A stretch of DNA of 64,000 nucleotides, taken from NCBI RefSeq assembly GCF_011758655.1, contig NZ_JAAMPA010000002.1:806001-870000 (forward strand). Direction: 5' to 3'. The translations under genes were made by a program, and so were the position numbers. This document shows positions 18,789-28,791 of the stretch, one piece after another. The DNA is from Modestobacter marinus (lineage in GTDB: Bacteria > Actinomycetota > Actinomycetes > Mycobacteriales > Geodermatophilaceae). Every line of letters starts with the position of its first letter. Position 1 is the stretch's first letter. The notes below the pieces were generated by a model that worked only from the letters and a program-made list of their open reading frames with translations, had not been told where the DNA came from and ran no database searches.

Positions 18789-19520
18789 ATGATGGACGCC
18801 GACCGCTACGCCGGCTTCCCGGCGGGGTTCTTCGACCGCAGCGACGACGGGCCGGACGCCGGGTTCTACGACCGGCCCCGGCTCGTCACGCACATCGACG
18901 AGGGGGCGATCGCCGCCGTCGGTGAGCTGTACGCCGAGCTGGGCATCGACGGCGCCGCGCCGGGTCCCGACGGCTCCGCGCCGGGTCCCGACGGCTCCGC
19001 GCCGGGTCCCGACGGCTCCGCGCCGGGTCCCGACGGCTCCGCCCGACGGCCGACGCGGGTGCTGGACCTGATGTCCTCGTGGGTGTCGCACTTCCGCACG
19101 CCGCCGGCCGAGCTGGTGGTGCTCGGGATGAACGACGAGGAGCTCGCCGCCAACCCGGCCGCGACGCAGCGGCTGGTGCACGACCTGAACGCCGACCCCC
19201 GTGTGCCGCTGCCCGACGCCGACGTCGACGCCGCGGTCTGCTGCGTCTCGATCGACTACCTCACCCGCCCCGTCGAGGTGCTGGCCGAGGTGGGCCGGGT
19301 GCTGCGCCCGGGCGGCCCGCTGGCGATCACCTTCTCCGACCGCTGCTTCCCCACCAAGGCGGTGCGCGGCTGGCTGGCCACCGACGACCGGCAGCACGGC
19401 GCCGTCGTCGCCGAGCTGGTGCGGCGCACCGGCCGGTTCACCGAGCCGACGGTCTCCCTGCGCACCCCGCCGGGCCCCGGCGACCCGCTCTACGCCGTCG
19501 TCGCCACCCGGCTCCCCTGA
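18789..19520 (+). CDS. Class I SAM methyltransferase-like protein with APGPDGS repeats
   Basis: A 243-residue protein resembling Methyltransf_11-type enzymes. Motif I is the variant RVLDLMSSWVSHF, lacking the usual GxGxG loop, while EVLAEVGRVLRPGGPLAITF is a clear motif post-II/III region. Two tandem ATGs begin at 18789; I took the first. Residues 56-83 are four exact APGPDGS repeats inserted just before motif I. The target molecule is unknown. It converges on relA. Confidence 0.75.
   Translation: MMDADRYAGFPAGFFDRSDDGPDAGFYDRPRLVTHIDEGAIAAVGELYAELGIDGAAPGPDGSAPGPDGSAPGPDGSAPGPDGSARRPTRVLDLMSSWVSHFRTPPAELVVLGMNDEELAANPAATQRLVHDLNADPRVPLPDADVDAAVCCVSIDYLTRPVEVLAEVGRVLRPGGPLAITFSDRCFPTKAVRGWLATDDRQHGAVVAELVRRTGRFTEPTVSLRTPPGPGDPLYAVVATRLP
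18957..19040. repeat. Four exact 21-bp tandem copies
   Basis: The unit GCGCCGGGTCCCGACGGCTC plus one C is repeated four times without change at 18957, 18978, 18999 and 19020, encoding APGPDGS four times in the methyltransferase-like gene. Exact identity suggests recent expansion. Confidence 0.95.
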
Positions 19521-19584
19521 CGGAGGACCACTCCCTCGCCCCCCACCGCTCGCACGCTCGCGGCGGGGCCCCGCGAGGCCGCCT
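19521..19584. terminator. Hairpin-forming intergenic element between convergent genes
   Basis: Fills the gap between the methyltransferase stop and the relA stop. The ends can pair (GAGG...CCTCGC with GCGAGG...CCTC) around a GC-rich centre with GCTCGC words. Its sequence resembles the element that follows yebC at 28926-28983, so it is both a probable two-way terminator and a member of a dispersed repeat. Confidence 0.55.
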
Positions 19585-21990
19585 CTAGGCGGTGACGCGC
19601 TCCACGTCGAAGACGCCGTCGACGTTGCGCACCGTCTGCAGCACCGAGCCCAGGTGGGCCGGGTCGGCGAGCTCGAAGGTGAACCGGCTGATCGCCACCC
19701 GGTCGCGGCTGGTCTGCACCGACGCGGAGAGGATGTTGACCCGCTCGTCGGCCAGCGCCCGGGTGACGTCGGAGAGCAGCCGGTGCCGGTCCAGCGCCTC
19801 GACCTGGATCGCCACCAGGAACACCGCCCCCGGCTGGGAGGCCCAGTCGACCTCGACCAGCCGCTCGGGCTTGGCCTGCAGGTCCGCGGCGTTGGTGCAG
19901 TCGGTGCGGTGCACGCTCACGCCGCCACCGCGGGTCACGAAGCCCAGGATGTCGTCGCCGGGCACCGGCGTGCAGCACTTGGCGAGCTTGGCCCACACGT
20001 CGTGCATCCCGTGCACGACCACGCCCGGGTCACCGCTGGCGGTGCGGGCGACGGTCCGCTTGGTCGGGATCGCCGTCTCGGCGATGTCCTCCGTCGCGCC
20101 CTCGGACCCGCCGAGGGCGGTGAGCAGCTTCTCGACCAGCGAGTGCGCCGAGACCTGGTTCTCCCCGACCGCGGCGTACAGCGCGCTGACGTCGGGGTAG
20201 TGCAGGTCGGCGGCGAGGGTGGCCAGGGACTCCCCGCCCAGCAGGCGCTGCAGGGGCAGGCCGGCCTTGCGCATCGCCTTGGTCAGCGCGTCCTTGCCGG
20301 CCTCGACGGCGTCCTCGCGACGCTCCTTGGTGAACCACTGGCGGATCTTGGTGCGGGCCCGCGAGCTGCCCACGAAGGTCAGCCAGTCCTTCGACGGCGC
20401 GGCGCTCGGCGACCGGGAGGTGAAGACCTCCACGACGTCGCCGTTGGACAGCCGGCTGTCCAGGGAGACCAGGTTGCCGTTGACCCGGGCCCCGATGCAC
20501 CGGTGCCCGACCTCGGTGTGCACGGCGTAGGCGAAGTCGACCGGCGTCGACTCCCCCGGCAGGCTGATCACGTCGCCCTTGGGCGTGAAGACGAAGACCT
20601 CCTGCGGACCGAGGTCGTAGCGGAGCGTCTCCAGGAACTCGCCGGGCTCCTGCGCCTCGCGCTGCCAGTCCAGCAGCTGACGCAGCCACAGCATGTCGTC
20701 GCCCGGTGCACCCGGCGCCGGGGTCAGGTCGGCCTTGCCGCCGGCGGCCCGGGCCTTCTCCTTGTACTTCCAGTGCGCCGCGATCCCGTACTCCGCCGTG
20801 CGGTGCATGTCGTGGGTGCGGATCTGCAGCTCGACCGGCTTGCCCTGCGGGCCGATGACCGTCGTGTGCAGCGACTGGTACATGTTGAACTTCGGCATCG
20901 CCACGAAGTCCTTGAACCGGCCCGGTACCGGCTGCCAGTGCGCGTGCATGATTCCCAGCGCGGCGTAGACGTCGCGGACGGACTCGACCAGGATCCGGAT
21001 GCCGACGAGGTCCCAGATGTCGGTGAAGTCCCGGCCGCGGACGATCATCTTCTGGTAGATCGAGTAGTAGTGCTTGGGCCGGCCGGTGACGGCCGCCTCG
21101 ATCTTCGCCGCCTTCAGCTGCTCGGTCACCGCCGAGGTGACCTCGGCCAGGTAGGTGTCCCGGGACGGCGCGCGCTCGGCCACCAGCCGCACGATCTCGT
21201 CGTACCGCTTCGGGTACAGCGTGGCGAACGCGAGGTCCTCGAGCTCCCACTTGATCGTGTTCATGCCCAGCCGGTGGGCCAGCGGGGCCAGGATCTCCAG
21301 CGTCTCGCGCGCCTTCTTCTCCTGCTTCTCCGGCGGGAGGAAGCGCAGCGTGCGCATGTTGTGCAGCCGGTCGGCGAGCTTGATGACCAGCACCCGGGGG
21401 TCGCGGGACATCGCGACGATCATCTTGCGGATCGTCTCGGCCTGGGCCCCGTCGCCGAACTTGACCTTGTCGATCTTGGTGACGCCGTCGACCAGGTGCG
21501 CCACCTGGGGGCCGAAGTCGGCGGTGATCGACTCCAGCGTGGTGCCGGTGTCCTCGACCGTGTCGTGCAGCAGCGCGGCGACCAGCGTCGTGGTGTCCAT
21601 GCCCAGCCCGGCGAGCACCGTGGCAACGGCGAGCGGGTGGGTGATGTAGGGGTCGCCGCTCTTGCGCTTCTGCTCCGCGTGCGCAGCCTCGGCCACGTCG
21701 TAGGCCCGCTGCAGCAGCGCGAGGTCGGCCTTCGGGTGGCTCTGCCGGTGCAGCACCGACAACGGCTCCAGCACCGGGCGGATCCCGGTCGACCGCTGCC
21801 CGGCGACGATCCGGCGGGCCAGCCGGTCACGGACCCGCCGGCGGGGGACGGTCTCGGCCTCCCCACCCGGCTCCGGGGCCACGTCGTCGGGACGGCGGAC
21901 GGCGGGCCGCTCGGGCAGCGCCACCCGGGGCGGCGCCTCCTCGGCGGCGGGCGCGCCGGACGTCTGCGGTGCGACGACGTCAGAGGCCAC
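19585..21990 (-). CDS. relA: Bifunctional (p)ppGpp synthetase/hydrolase
   Basis: RelA/SpoT homologue that makes and degrades the stringent alarmone. Domain order over 801 residues: a variable N-terminal about 90 residues; an HD hydrolase ([20 protein letters not shown], then [11 protein letters not shown]); a synthetase ([13 protein letters not shown], then EIQ-type [20 protein letters not shown]); a TGS domain ([20 protein letters not shown]); and a C-terminal ACT domain. The intact HDTVED indicates an active hydrolase, as expected of the single long actinobacterial Rel. The start is taken as GTG. apt and secDF lie upstream on the same strand, the conserved order. Confidence 0.96.
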   Translation of the reverse strand: MASDVVAPQTSGAPAAEEAPPRVALPERPAVRRPDDVAPEPGGEAETVPRRRVRDRLARRIVAGQRSTGIRPVLEPLSVLHRQSHPKADLALLQRAYDVAEAAHAEQKRKSGDPYITHPLAVATVLAGLGMDTTTLVAALLHDTVEDTGTTLESITADFGPQVAHLVDGVTKIDKVKFGDGAQAETIRKMIVAMSRDPRVLVIKLADRLHNMRTLRFLPPEKQEKKARETLEILAPLAHRLGMNTIKWELEDLAFATLYPKRYDEIVRLVAERAPSRDTYLAEVTSAVTEQLKAAKIEAAVTGRPKHYYSIYQKMIVRGRDFTDIWDLVGIRILVESVRDVYAALGIMHAHWQPVPGRFKDFVAMPKFNMYQSLHTTVIGPQGKPVELQIRTHDMHRTAEYGIAAHWKYKEKARAAGGKADLTPAPGAPGDDMLWLRQLLDWQREAQEPGEFLETLRYDLGPQEVFVFTPKGDVISLPGESTPVDFAYAVHTEVGHRCIGARVNGNLVSLDSRLSNGDVVEVFTSRSPSAAPSKDWLTFVGSSRARTKIRQWFTKERREDAVEAGKDALTKAMRKAGLPLQRLLGGESLATLAADLHYPDVSALYAAVGENQVSAHSLVEKLLTALGGSEGATEDIAETAIPTKRTVARTASGDPGVVVHGMHDVWAKLAKCCTPVPGDDILGFVTRGGGVSVHRTDCTNAADLQAKPERLVEVDWASQPGAVFLVAIQVEALDRHRLLSDVTRALADERVNILSASVQTSRDRVAISRFTFELADPAHLGSVLQTVRNVDGVFDVERVTA

Positions 21991-22092
21991 GGGTGCTCCT
22001 GCACTGTTGAGGAGGGTGGACCCTGCCCATGTTAGCCGCGCCCGACCGGGTCGCGCCCCCTGCGCTCACCCCCGGGTGGGGTGCCGTCGGAC

Positions 22093-22680
22093 TCAGACCC
22101 GCCAGAGCGCGTGCACCGGGTGCGGCGAGATGCGCTCCCGCCCGCCGAGCGCCATGAGCTCGACGACGACGGCCACCGCGGTGACCACCCCGCCGAGCCG
22201 CTCCACCAGGGCGATCGCGGCCTGCAGCGTGCCCCCGGTGGCCAGCACGTCGTCGACGAGCAGCACCCGCTGGCCGGGCCGGATCGAGTCGGTGTGCAGC
22301 TCCAGCGTCGCCGTCCCGTACTCCAGGGCGTACTCGGCGGCGACGACCTCGCGGGGCAGCTTGCCGGCCTTGCGCACCGGGAGGACGCCGGTCCCGGCGT
22401 CCAGCGCGACGGCGGCGGCGAGCAGGAAGCCCCGCGCCTCGACACCGGCGACGACGTCGAAGCCGGGCCCGCCGTCGGCGGCACCGAGCGCGGCCGCCCG
22501 CGGGTCGACGTCGGCGGGCTCGGTGAGCGCGTCGACCACCCGCCGGAACGCCCCGGGGTCGGCGAAGACCGGGGTCAGGTCGCGGAACAGCACCCCGGGC
22601 TCGGGGAAGTCGGGCACGTCGACCGAGAAGGCGGCCACCAGCTCGTCGATCGGCAGCTCGCCGTCCCGGAGGGTGCTCAT
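22093..22680 (-). CDS. apt: Adenine phosphoribosyltransferase
   Basis: Purine salvage enzyme making AMP from adenine and PRPP. The PRPP-binding loop VLLVDDVLATGGTLQAA is at about residues 132-148, and the family segment FPEPGVLFRDLTPVFAD is near residue 25. 195 residues, slightly long owing to an Asp/Ala-rich insertion near 60-70. ATG start overlaps the secF stop (ATGA). Placement between secF and relA is conserved in actinobacteria. Confidence 0.95.
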   Translation of the reverse strand: MSTLRDGELPIDELVAAFSVDVPDFPEPGVLFRDLTPVFADPGAFRRVVDALTEPADVDPRAAALGAADGGPGFDVVAGVEARGFLLAAAVALDAGTGVLPVRKAGKLPREVVAAEYALEYGTATLELHTDSIRPGQRVLLVDDVLATGGTLQAAIALVERLGGVVTAVAVVVELMALGGRERISPHPVHALWRV

Positions 22681-24266
22681 CGCCGCTTCCGCCCCGCCGG
22701 ACGCTGTCCCGGCCGGCTCGGCCGCTGACCGGGCCGCGGCGTGGTGGTCCCGCCCCGGGGGCTGGGGCGGACCGAGGCCGGCGACTCGACCTGCACGTCG
22801 GCCATCGGCTGACCCGGCAGGGTCTCCTCCCGCTCGGCGACCGCCACGGCGGACCGACGGGTGGCCCCGCTCCCCCGCCGGGCCGTCGCCACGGGGGCGT
22901 CCACCCGGGCGCCGCCCTGGCGGGCCTCGGCCGACCGGCGGGCGAGCACCCGCCGGCGCAGCGCCTGCTGCTCGGGCCGGCGCTCCTCCAGCTCGGCGAG
23001 CACCGGGGTGGCCAGGAAGATCGAGCTGTAGGTGCCCGCGGCCAGGCCGACGAAGAGCACCAGGGCGAGGTCCTTCAGCGTGCCGGCCCCGAGCAGACCG
23101 GCGCCGACGAACAGCAGCCCGGCCACCGGCAGCAGCGCGATGACCGAGGTGTTGATCGACCGCATGAGCGTCTGGTTGACCGCCAGGTTCGCGGCCTCGC
23201 CGTAGGTCGAGCGAGCGCTCTTCTCCAGGTCCTTGGTGTTCTCGTCGACCTTGTCGAAGACCACGACGGTGTCGTACAGCGAGAAGCCCAGGATCGTCAG
23301 CAGCCCGATGACCGTCGAGGGGGTGACCTCGAACCCGACCAGCGCGTAGATGCCCGCGGTGACCACGATGTCGTGCAGCAGCGCGACGATGGCGGCGATC
23401 GCCATCGTCGGCCGGAACCGCACCGCGAGGAAGGCCACCACCGCGACCAGGAAGACGGCCAGGGCGATGAGCGCCTGGTTGGTGACGTCGCCACCCCAGT
23501 CCGCGCTCACCGACTGCGGGCTCACCTGGGACGGGTCGACGCCGGCCGCCTCGGCGACCGCGGCCACGACGGCGGTCTCGGTCTCGTTGTCCAGGGCGCT
23601 GGTGCGCAGCAGGACGGAGTCGCCGCCGACCACCTGGGCGCTGGCCACCTGGGCCCCGGCGTCCTCGGCGGCCTGGCGGACCTCGCTGAGCTCCGTGCTG
23701 GCGGCCGGCACCCGCACGCTGTTGCCGCCGGCGAACTCGATGCCGAAGTTGAAGCCCCGGACGATCATCAGCCCGACGCACAGCACCATCACGACGGCGG
23801 TCACCCGGAACCAGAAGCGCCGCTTGCCGACGACGTCCAGGCCGGCCTCGCCGTTGTAGAGCCGGTGCGCCAGGGACGCCCGGGGCCGTGCCCGGGTGGC
23901 GGCGGGGGCCGTTCCCTCGGCGGGCAGCCCGGCGTCGGCGAGCGCCTGGTCGCCGGTGCTGTCGTCGGCGGCCTCGTCGCGCACCTCGGCGTCCGCGACA
24001 CCGTCGTCCTCGAGCCGGTCGTCCGCGAGCCCGTCGTCCGCGGGCCCGTCGTCCGCGAGCCCGTCGTCGTGGGCCCTGTCGTCCTCGGCTCCGTGGCCGG
24101 CCGTCAGCGGTGCGTCCTCCCGCTCGTCGGCCGGGACGGCCGGCGCCCCGTCGGGGCGTCCAGCCGGGGTCCCGAAGGCGGTCGAGCCGGTACGGGCCGG
24201 CGCCTCCTCCGGCGTGGGGCCCTCGGGGACGGCGTCGTCGGCGCCGGTCCGGTCGCGGGGGGTCAT
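22677..24266 (-). CDS. secF: Protein translocase subunit SecF with long tails
   Basis: Membrane partner of SecD that uses proton motive force to assist late steps of Sec export. The conserved core starts with GLDVVGKRRFWF near residue 142. It has six membrane helices, FNFGIEFAGGNSVRV after the first helix and SLYDTVVVFDKVDENT in the fourth-helix region. The first about 125 residues are acidic and disordered with repeated A-D-D-G/D-L units, and the last about 110 are basic and Pro/Arg-rich. Both tails should be cytoplasmic. It overlaps secD and apt by four bases each. Confidence 0.95.
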   Translation of the reverse strand: MTPRDRTGADDAVPEGPTPEEAPARTGSTAFGTPAGRPDGAPAVPADEREDAPLTAGHGAEDDRAHDDGLADDGPADDGLADDRLEDDGVADAEVRDEAADDSTGDQALADAGLPAEGTAPAATRARPRASLAHRLYNGEAGLDVVGKRRFWFRVTAVVMVLCVGLMIVRGFNFGIEFAGGNSVRVPAASTELSEVRQAAEDAGAQVASAQVVGGDSVLLRTSALDNETETAVVAAVAEAAGVDPSQVSPQSVSADWGGDVTNQALIALAVFLVAVVAFLAVRFRPTMAIAAIVALLHDIVVTAGIYALVGFEVTPSTVIGLLTILGFSLYDTVVVFDKVDENTKDLEKSARSTYGEAANLAVNQTLMRSINTSVIALLPVAGLLFVGAGLLGAGTLKDLALVLFVGLAAGTYSSIFLATPVLAELEERRPEQQALRRRVLARRSAEARQGGARVDAPVATARRGSGATRRSAVAVAEREETLPGQPMADVQVESPASVRPSPRGGTTTPRPGQRPSRPGQRPAGRKRR

Positions 24267-25939
24267 CGGTTGCTCCCGTTCGTGCTGCTGCCGGAGGCGG
24301 CGCCGACCAGCTCGGGGTCGCGCCGCGGCGGCCCGGCGGGGCGCCGGCTGTGGTCGACCTGGCCGAGCCCGGAGAAGCGGTTGCTCCCGAAGCCCTTGAC
24401 CCGGCTGAGCACCGCCATGAGCGGATGGGTGAAGAGGAACACGACGATCAGGTCGAGCACCGTGGACAGGCCGAGGGTGAACGCGAAGCCCTTCACGTCA
24501 CCGATCGCCAGCCAGTACAGGATCGCCGCGGCGAGGAAGCTCACCGCGTCGGCGGAGAGGATCGTCCGGCGGGCGCGCACCCAGGCGCGGGGGGTGGCAC
24601 TGCGCAGACTGCGCCCCTCGCGCACCTCGTCCTTGAGCCGCTCGAAGTAGACGACGAACGAGTCGGCCGTGATGCCGATCGACACGATGAACCCGGCGAT
24701 GCCGGCGAGGCTCAGCGCGAAGCCGATCTCCCGGCTGAGGAGCACCAGGCTGGCGTAGACCACGACCGCCGACAGCACCAGGCTGGCGATCATGACCAGG
24801 CCGAGCAGCCGGTAGTAGAGCAGCGCGTAGACGAACACCAGCGCCACGCCGATGGCGCCGGCGATGAGGCCGGCGCGCAGCTGCTCGCTGCCCAGCTCGG
24901 TGGTGATGGTCTGCGCCGTCGCCTGGCTGAAGGTCAGCGGCAGGGCGCCGTACCGGAGCTGGTTGGCCAGCTCGGTGGCGGCGGCCTGGTCGAAGCTGCC
25001 GGAGATCTGGGTGGTGCCACCGGTGATCGCGGAGTTGATGGTGGGCGCCGAGACGACCCGGCCGTCCAGGGTGATGGCGACGTTGTTGCCGACGTTGGCG
25101 GTCGTGTAGTCCGCCCACGCCGCGGAGCCGGCCGAGGTGAAGTCGAGGTTGACGACCCACTCGCCGGTGGTGACGTCGGTGCCGGCCGTGGCGTCGGAGA
25201 CGTCGGTCCCCTCGATGACGGCGGGGCCCAGCAGGAACTTCGCGGTGCCGTCGTCGGAGCAGGCGGCGATGTAGGACTCCGGCTGGTCGACCTCGGTGCT
25301 CGTGGTGTCACAGGTGAGCGTCGCGTACTCGGCGACCGCCTCCTCCTGGGTGACGGGCGGCGCATCCGGGTCGGCGACGGCCTCTTCGCCGGCCGCGGCG
25401 TCGGTGGCGGCCGGGTCCGTGGCGGCGGGATCGGTCGCCGCCGGGTCCGTGGCCGCGGGGTCCGTGGCGGCGGGATCGGTCGCGGCGGGGTCGGTCGCGG
25501 CGGGGTCCGTCGTGGCGGGGTCCGTCGCCGCCGGGTCCGTGGCGGCGGGGTCGGTCGCGGCCGCCGCCTCCGGGCCGCCGAGGACCGGCCGGAACCGCAG
25601 CTGCGCGGTCGCGCCGAGCTCCCGGGCCCGCTCGCCGTCGTCACCCGGCACCGAGATGACGATGTTGCTGTCGCCCTCGGTGACCACCTCGGCCTCGGCC
25701 ACGCCCAGGCCGTTGACGCGCTGCTCGATGATCTGACGGGCGAGCTCGAGGTCCTCCTGGTCCGGGGCCTGCCCGTCCGGCGTGCGGGCGGCGAGGGTCA
25801 CCGTCGTCCCGCCCTGCAGGTCGAGCCCGAGCTGCGGGGTGCGCTGGTCGCCGGTCAGGAAGACCAGGGCGTACAGCGCGGCGACGATCGCGAGGAACGC
25901 CGCGAAGTACCGGCGGGCGGGGAGCTGGCGGGCGGCCAT
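24263..25939 (-). CDS. secD: Protein translocase subunit SecD with AATDP repeat linker
   Basis: RND-family partner of SecF, 558 residues. The start is the ATG giving MAARQLPARRYF, with the first membrane helix at about 11-30 and LGLDLQGGTTVTL at 37-49. The P1 periplasmic domain is interrupted at residues 126-180 by eleven near-identical A-A-T-D-P units. The remaining five helices and the conserved FTLGLSTVLDLIVVFLFTHP end the protein. Linkers of variable length are seen at this site in actinobacterial SecD, but such a regular repeat is notable. Operon yajC-secD-secF-apt-relA. Confidence 0.96.
   Translation of the reverse strand: MAARQLPARRYFAAFLAIVAALYALVFLTGDQRTPQLGLDLQGGTTVTLAARTPDGQAPDQEDLELARQIIEQRVNGLGVAEAEVVTEGDSNIVISVPGDDGERARELGATAQLRFRPVLGGPEAAAATDPAATDPAATDPATTDPAATDPAATDPAATDPAATDPAATDPAATDPAATDAAAGEEAVADPDAPPVTQEEAVAEYATLTCDTTSTEVDQPESYIAACSDDGTAKFLLGPAVIEGTDVSDATAGTDVTTGEWVVNLDFTSAGSAAWADYTTANVGNNVAITLDGRVVSAPTINSAITGGTTQISGSFDQAAATELANQLRYGALPLTFSQATAQTITTELGSEQLRAGLIAGAIGVALVFVYALLYYRLLGLVMIASLVLSAVVVYASLVLLSREIGFALSLAGIAGFIVSIGITADSFVVYFERLKDEVREGRSLRSATPRAWVRARRTILSADAVSFLAAAILYWLAIGDVKGFAFTLGLSTVLDLIVVFLFTHPLMAVLSRVKGFGSNRFSGLGQVDHSRRPAGPPRRDPELVGAASGSSTNGSNR
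25399..25560. repeat. 15-bp minisatellite in secD
   Basis: About eleven tandem 15-base units near GGGTCCGTGGCGGCG on the plus strand, encoding A-A-T-D-P on the minus strand. Neighbouring units differ at only one to three bases; one unit reads P-A-T-T-D. All are in frame, so copy-number changes would only alter linker length. Confidence 0.9.
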
Positions 25940-25953
25940 GCGTGGGACCCGGC

Positions 25954-26286
25954 TCAGCGGGTGCGGTCGGTGGGGTCGCCGTCGCCGTCGGTGCCGGTCG
26001 CCCCCTCGGGCGGGACGACGCCGGACGCCGGCTGGCGGATCTCCATGACCGCCGGGCGGGCGACGGTGATGACGACCCCCGGGGCGACCTGGAGGTCGAC
26101 GGTGCCCTCGCCGAGCGAGGCGACCGTGCCGTGGATGCCGCTGGTCAGCATGACCGGGGTACCCACGGTCAGCGAGGCCTGCAGCGCCTCCGCGTTCGCC
26201 TGCATCTTCTTGCGCTGCCGGGCGGGCAGCACGATCAGCAGGCCGAAGGCCAGGACGAGCAGGATCAACGGGAAGAACTGTTCCAC
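25954..26286 (-). CDS. yajC: Sec translocon accessory protein YajC
   Basis: Small inner-membrane partner of SecDF. One membrane helix at about residues 4-22 (FFPLILLVLAFGLLIVLPAR) is followed by the family motif RQRKKMQANAEALQASLTVG, a small beta domain (VMLTSGIHGTVASLGEGTV), and an acidic disordered tail. 110 residues, GTG start. It heads the secD-secF operon, 14 bases before secD. Confidence 0.94.
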   Translation of the reverse strand: MEQFFPLILLVLAFGLLIVLPARQRKKMQANAEALQASLTVGTPVMLTSGIHGTVASLGEGTVDLQVAPGVVITVARPAVMEIRQPASGVVPPEGATGTDGDGDPTDRTR

Positions 26287-26394
26287 GACGGGTGAGCCTC
26301 TCTACCGCAGCGAGTCGCGCGGTGGGTGCGGCCCGGGATCGGACCGCTCGGGTACATCGGTGCCGGCGCACGCCCGCCTGCGCAGGGAGTGGCT

Positions 26395-26414
26395 CCGGGG
26401 CGGGGGCGCCCCGG
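26395..26414 (-). terminator. Hairpin after ruvB
   Basis: Perfect eight-base stem CCGGGGCG/CGCCCCGG with a GGGG loop, in the 161-bp gap between the ruvB stop and the yajC start on the minus strand. It separates the ruvCAB and yajC-secDF units. I saw nothing else distinct in this gap. Confidence 0.55.
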
Positions 26415-26447
26415 CCGCAGCCGGGTTGCGCGCCAGCGCGGAGGAGT

Positions 26448-27575
26448 CTAGGCGTCGAAGAGGGTCTGTGACGACGGCGCGTCCGACGGCGGGTCCGCTG
26501 TGCCCCCACCGAGCGAGACGCCACCGCGGGGCAGCGGGTGGCCCAGGTGCCGGAAGGCAGCCTCCGTCGCGACCCGGCCCCGGGGCGTGCGCGCGAGCAG
26601 CCCGGCGCGCACCAGGAAGGGCTCGCAGACCTCCTCGACGGTGTGCGGCTCCTCCCCCACGGCCACCGCGAGGGTGGCCACCCCCACCGGTCCGCCGCCG
26701 AACTTGGTCACCAGCGCGTCGAGCACCGACCGGTCCAGCCGGTCCAGGCCGAGGTCGTCGACGTCGTAGAGCGACAGGGCGGCCCGGGCCACCTCCAGGC
26801 TGACCCGACCGTCGGCCCGCACCTCGGCGAAGTCCCGCACCCGGCGCAGCAGCCGGTTGGCGATCCGCGGGGTGCCTCGGGAGCGCCCGGCGATCTCCAG
26901 CGACCCCTCCGGGGACAGCTCGACGCCGAGCAGGTCGGCGCTGCGGGCCAGCACCCGCTGCAGGTCGGCGACCTCGTAGAACTCCATCTGCCCGACGAAG
27001 CCGAACCGGTCGCGCAGCGGCCCGGTGAGCAGCCCGGCGCGGGTGGTGGCCCCGACCAGGGTGAAGGGGTGGATCTCCAGCGGGATGGCCGTGGCGCCGG
27101 GCCCCTTGCCGACGACGACGTCGACCCGGAAGTCCTCCATCGCCATGTACAGCAGTTCCTCGGCCGGACGGGCGATCCGGTGGATCTCGTCGATGAACAG
27201 CACGTCACCGGGGCCCAGGTTGGACAGCATCGCGGCCAGGTCACCCGAGCGCTCGATGGCGGGCCCGCTGGTGATCTTCACCGCGGTGCCCAGCTCGGAG
27301 CCGATGATCAGCGCGAGGCTGGTCTTGCCGAGCCCGGGCGGGCCGGACAGCAGCACGTGGTCCGGTGGCCGGCCACGGCGCTTGGCGCCCTCGAGCACGA
27401 GGTCCAGCTGGCGGGCGACCTTGGGCTGGCCGATGAAGTCGGCCAGCGAGTTCGGGCGCAGCGCCGACTCGACGACCCGCTCCTCCTCACCGGCCCGGGG
27501 GTCGACGGCGTCGTCGGGGAACCGCCCCGGCCCGGCGTCGGCGGCCGACAGCCCGCGGTCGAACGGGGAGCTCAC
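26448..27575 (-). CDS. ruvB: Holliday junction branch migration helicase RuvB
   Basis: AAA+ motor that, with RuvA, drives Holliday junction branch migration. 375 residues. Walker [10 protein letters not shown] and Walker [10 protein letters not shown], sensor region [19 protein letters not shown], and C-terminal winged helix ending [17 protein letters not shown] Gly/Pro tail follows. The GTG start overlaps the ruvA stop by four bases. Last gene of ruvCAB. Confidence 0.98.
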   Translation of the reverse strand: MSSPFDRGLSAADAGPGRFPDDAVDPRAGEEERVVESALRPNSLADFIGQPKVARQLDLVLEGAKRRGRPPDHVLLSGPPGLGKTSLALIIGSELGTAVKITSGPAIERSGDLAAMLSNLGPGDVLFIDEIHRIARPAEELLYMAMEDFRVDVVVGKGPGATAIPLEIHPFTLVGATTRAGLLTGPLRDRFGFVGQMEFYEVADLQRVLARSADLLGVELSPEGSLEIAGRSRGTPRIANRLLRRVRDFAEVRADGRVSLEVARAALSLYDVDDLGLDRLDRSVLDALVTKFGGGPVGVATLAVAVGEEPHTVEEVCEPFLVRAGLLARTPRGRVATEAAFRHLGHPLPRGGVSLGGGTADPPSDAPSSQTLFDA

Positions 27576-28207
27576 GACCGGCCCAGGATCTGCAGCGCCT
27601 GCCGCAGCAGCACCGCGACCTGCACGCCACCGGCCAGCTGCTGCTCCTCGGCCACCGGCTCCAGGGCGGTGACCGCGGTGTCGGCCTCCCGGCTGGTCCA
27701 GCCCAGCCCGACCAGCGCCGCGCCGAGCTGGTCACGCCACGGGGCCACCGGGGTCACCGCGCCGAGACCCTGGGCCGGCGGGCCGTCCAGCGAGGTGTCC
27801 GAGGCCGTCGTGCCGAGCCGATCGCGCAGCTCCAGCACCAGCCGCTCGGCGCCCTTCTTCCCGATGCCGGGGACCTGCATCAGCGCCTTGAGGTCGCCCA
27901 TCGACACCGCGCGGCGCACCTCGCGCGGCGGGTGGATGGCCAGCACCGCCTGGGCGAGCCGCGGGCCCACGCCGTTGGCGGTCTGCAGCAGTTCGAACAG
28001 CTGCCGCTCGTCGTCGTCGGCGAAGCCGTAGAGGGTGAGGGAGTCCTCGCGGACCACCAGGCTCGTCGACAGCCGGGCCTGCTCCCCCACCGCCAGCCGG
28101 GCGATCGTGCCGGGCGTGCACTGCACGGACAGGCCCACGCCACCGACCTCGACGACCGCGCCGTCGGGCGAGACCGCAGCCACCCGGCCGTTCACCGAGG
28201 CGATCAT
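27572..28207 (-). CDS. ruvA: Holliday junction DNA-binding subunit RuvA
   Basis: Tetrameric junction-binding protein that recruits RuvB. The ATG gives [16 protein letters not shown] and 211 residues. An N-terminal OB domain is followed by helix-hairpin-helix repeats ([20 protein letters not shown] and [20 protein letters not shown]), a flexible linker, and a C-terminal domain III that contacts RuvB. The start overlaps the ruvC stop (ATGA), and the stop overlaps the ruvB start. Confidence 0.97.
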   Translation of the reverse strand: MIASVNGRVAAVSPDGAVVEVGGVGLSVQCTPGTIARLAVGEQARLSTSLVVREDSLTLYGFADDDERQLFELLQTANGVGPRLAQAVLAIHPPREVRRAVSMGDLKALMQVPGIGKKGAERLVLELRDRLGTTASDTSLDGPPAQGLGAVTPVAPWRDQLGAALVGLGWTSREADTAVTALEPVAEEQQLAGGVQVAVLLRQALQILGRS

Positions 28208-28773
28208 CGCGCCGACACCCCCGTCCAGCGCGGCAGGGTCGCCGGGCGGACCGGCGCACCGATGCCACCGGCCAGGGCCGCGACCCGCAGCCGCTGCTGC
28301 GCCGGGCCGCGCCACACGTGGCAGACGGCCAGCGCGAGTGCGTCGGCGGCGTCCGCGGGCTTGGGGGCGGTGGCGAGCCCGAGCACCCGGGTGACCATCA
28401 GGGTGACCTGGTCCTTGTCCGCGCGGCCGTTGCCGGAGATGGCGGCCTTGACCTCGCTGGGCGTGTGCCAGGCGACCGGCACGTCGGCCTGCGCCGCGGC
28501 CAGCGCAGCGACCCCGGCGGCCTGCGCGGTGCCCGTCGCCGTCCCCTTGTTGTTCTGGGTGAACACCCGCTCGATCGCCACGGCGGTCGGCCGGTGCGCA
28601 CGGAGGAGTGCGGTCACCGCGGTGTGCACCTCCAGCAGACGCAGTTCCAGGTCCAGGTCGGGCGAGGTGCGCACGACGCCGACCCCCAGCGCCTCCGGCC
28701 GCGCCCCGGGGCGCCCCTCGACCACGCCCCACCCACACCGGGTGAGCCCCGGGTCGATGCCGAGCACCCGCAT
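28204..28773 (-). CDS. ruvC: Crossover junction endodeoxyribonuclease RuvC
   Basis: Dimeric resolvase that nicks Holliday junctions. The start is the ATG giving [16 protein letters not shown], 189 residues. Acidic active-site residues are Asp in GIDPG (residue 6), Glu in [15 protein letters not shown], and the paired Asp in [12 protein letters not shown]. The longer frame adds an Arg-rich segment with no family match. A LexA box lies 19 bases upstream of the start, so damage induction is expected. Confidence 0.97.
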   Translation of the reverse strand: MRVLGIDPGLTRCGWGVVEGRPGARPEALGVGVVRTSPDLDLELRLLEVHTAVTALLRAHRPTAVAIERVFTQNNKGTATGTAQAAGVAALAAAQADVPVAWHTPSEVKAAISGNGRADKDQVTLMVTRVLGLATAPKPADAADALALAVCHVWRGPAQQRLRVAALAGGIGAPVRPATLPRWTGVSAR

Positions 28774-28791
28774 GAGGACCTCCACCAGCCG

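Noticed and set aside
25399-25560. Regular repeats that could suggest a CRISPR array
   Set aside because: Units are contiguous 15-mers with no spacers and they encode part of SecD. No cas genes are present anywhere in the window.
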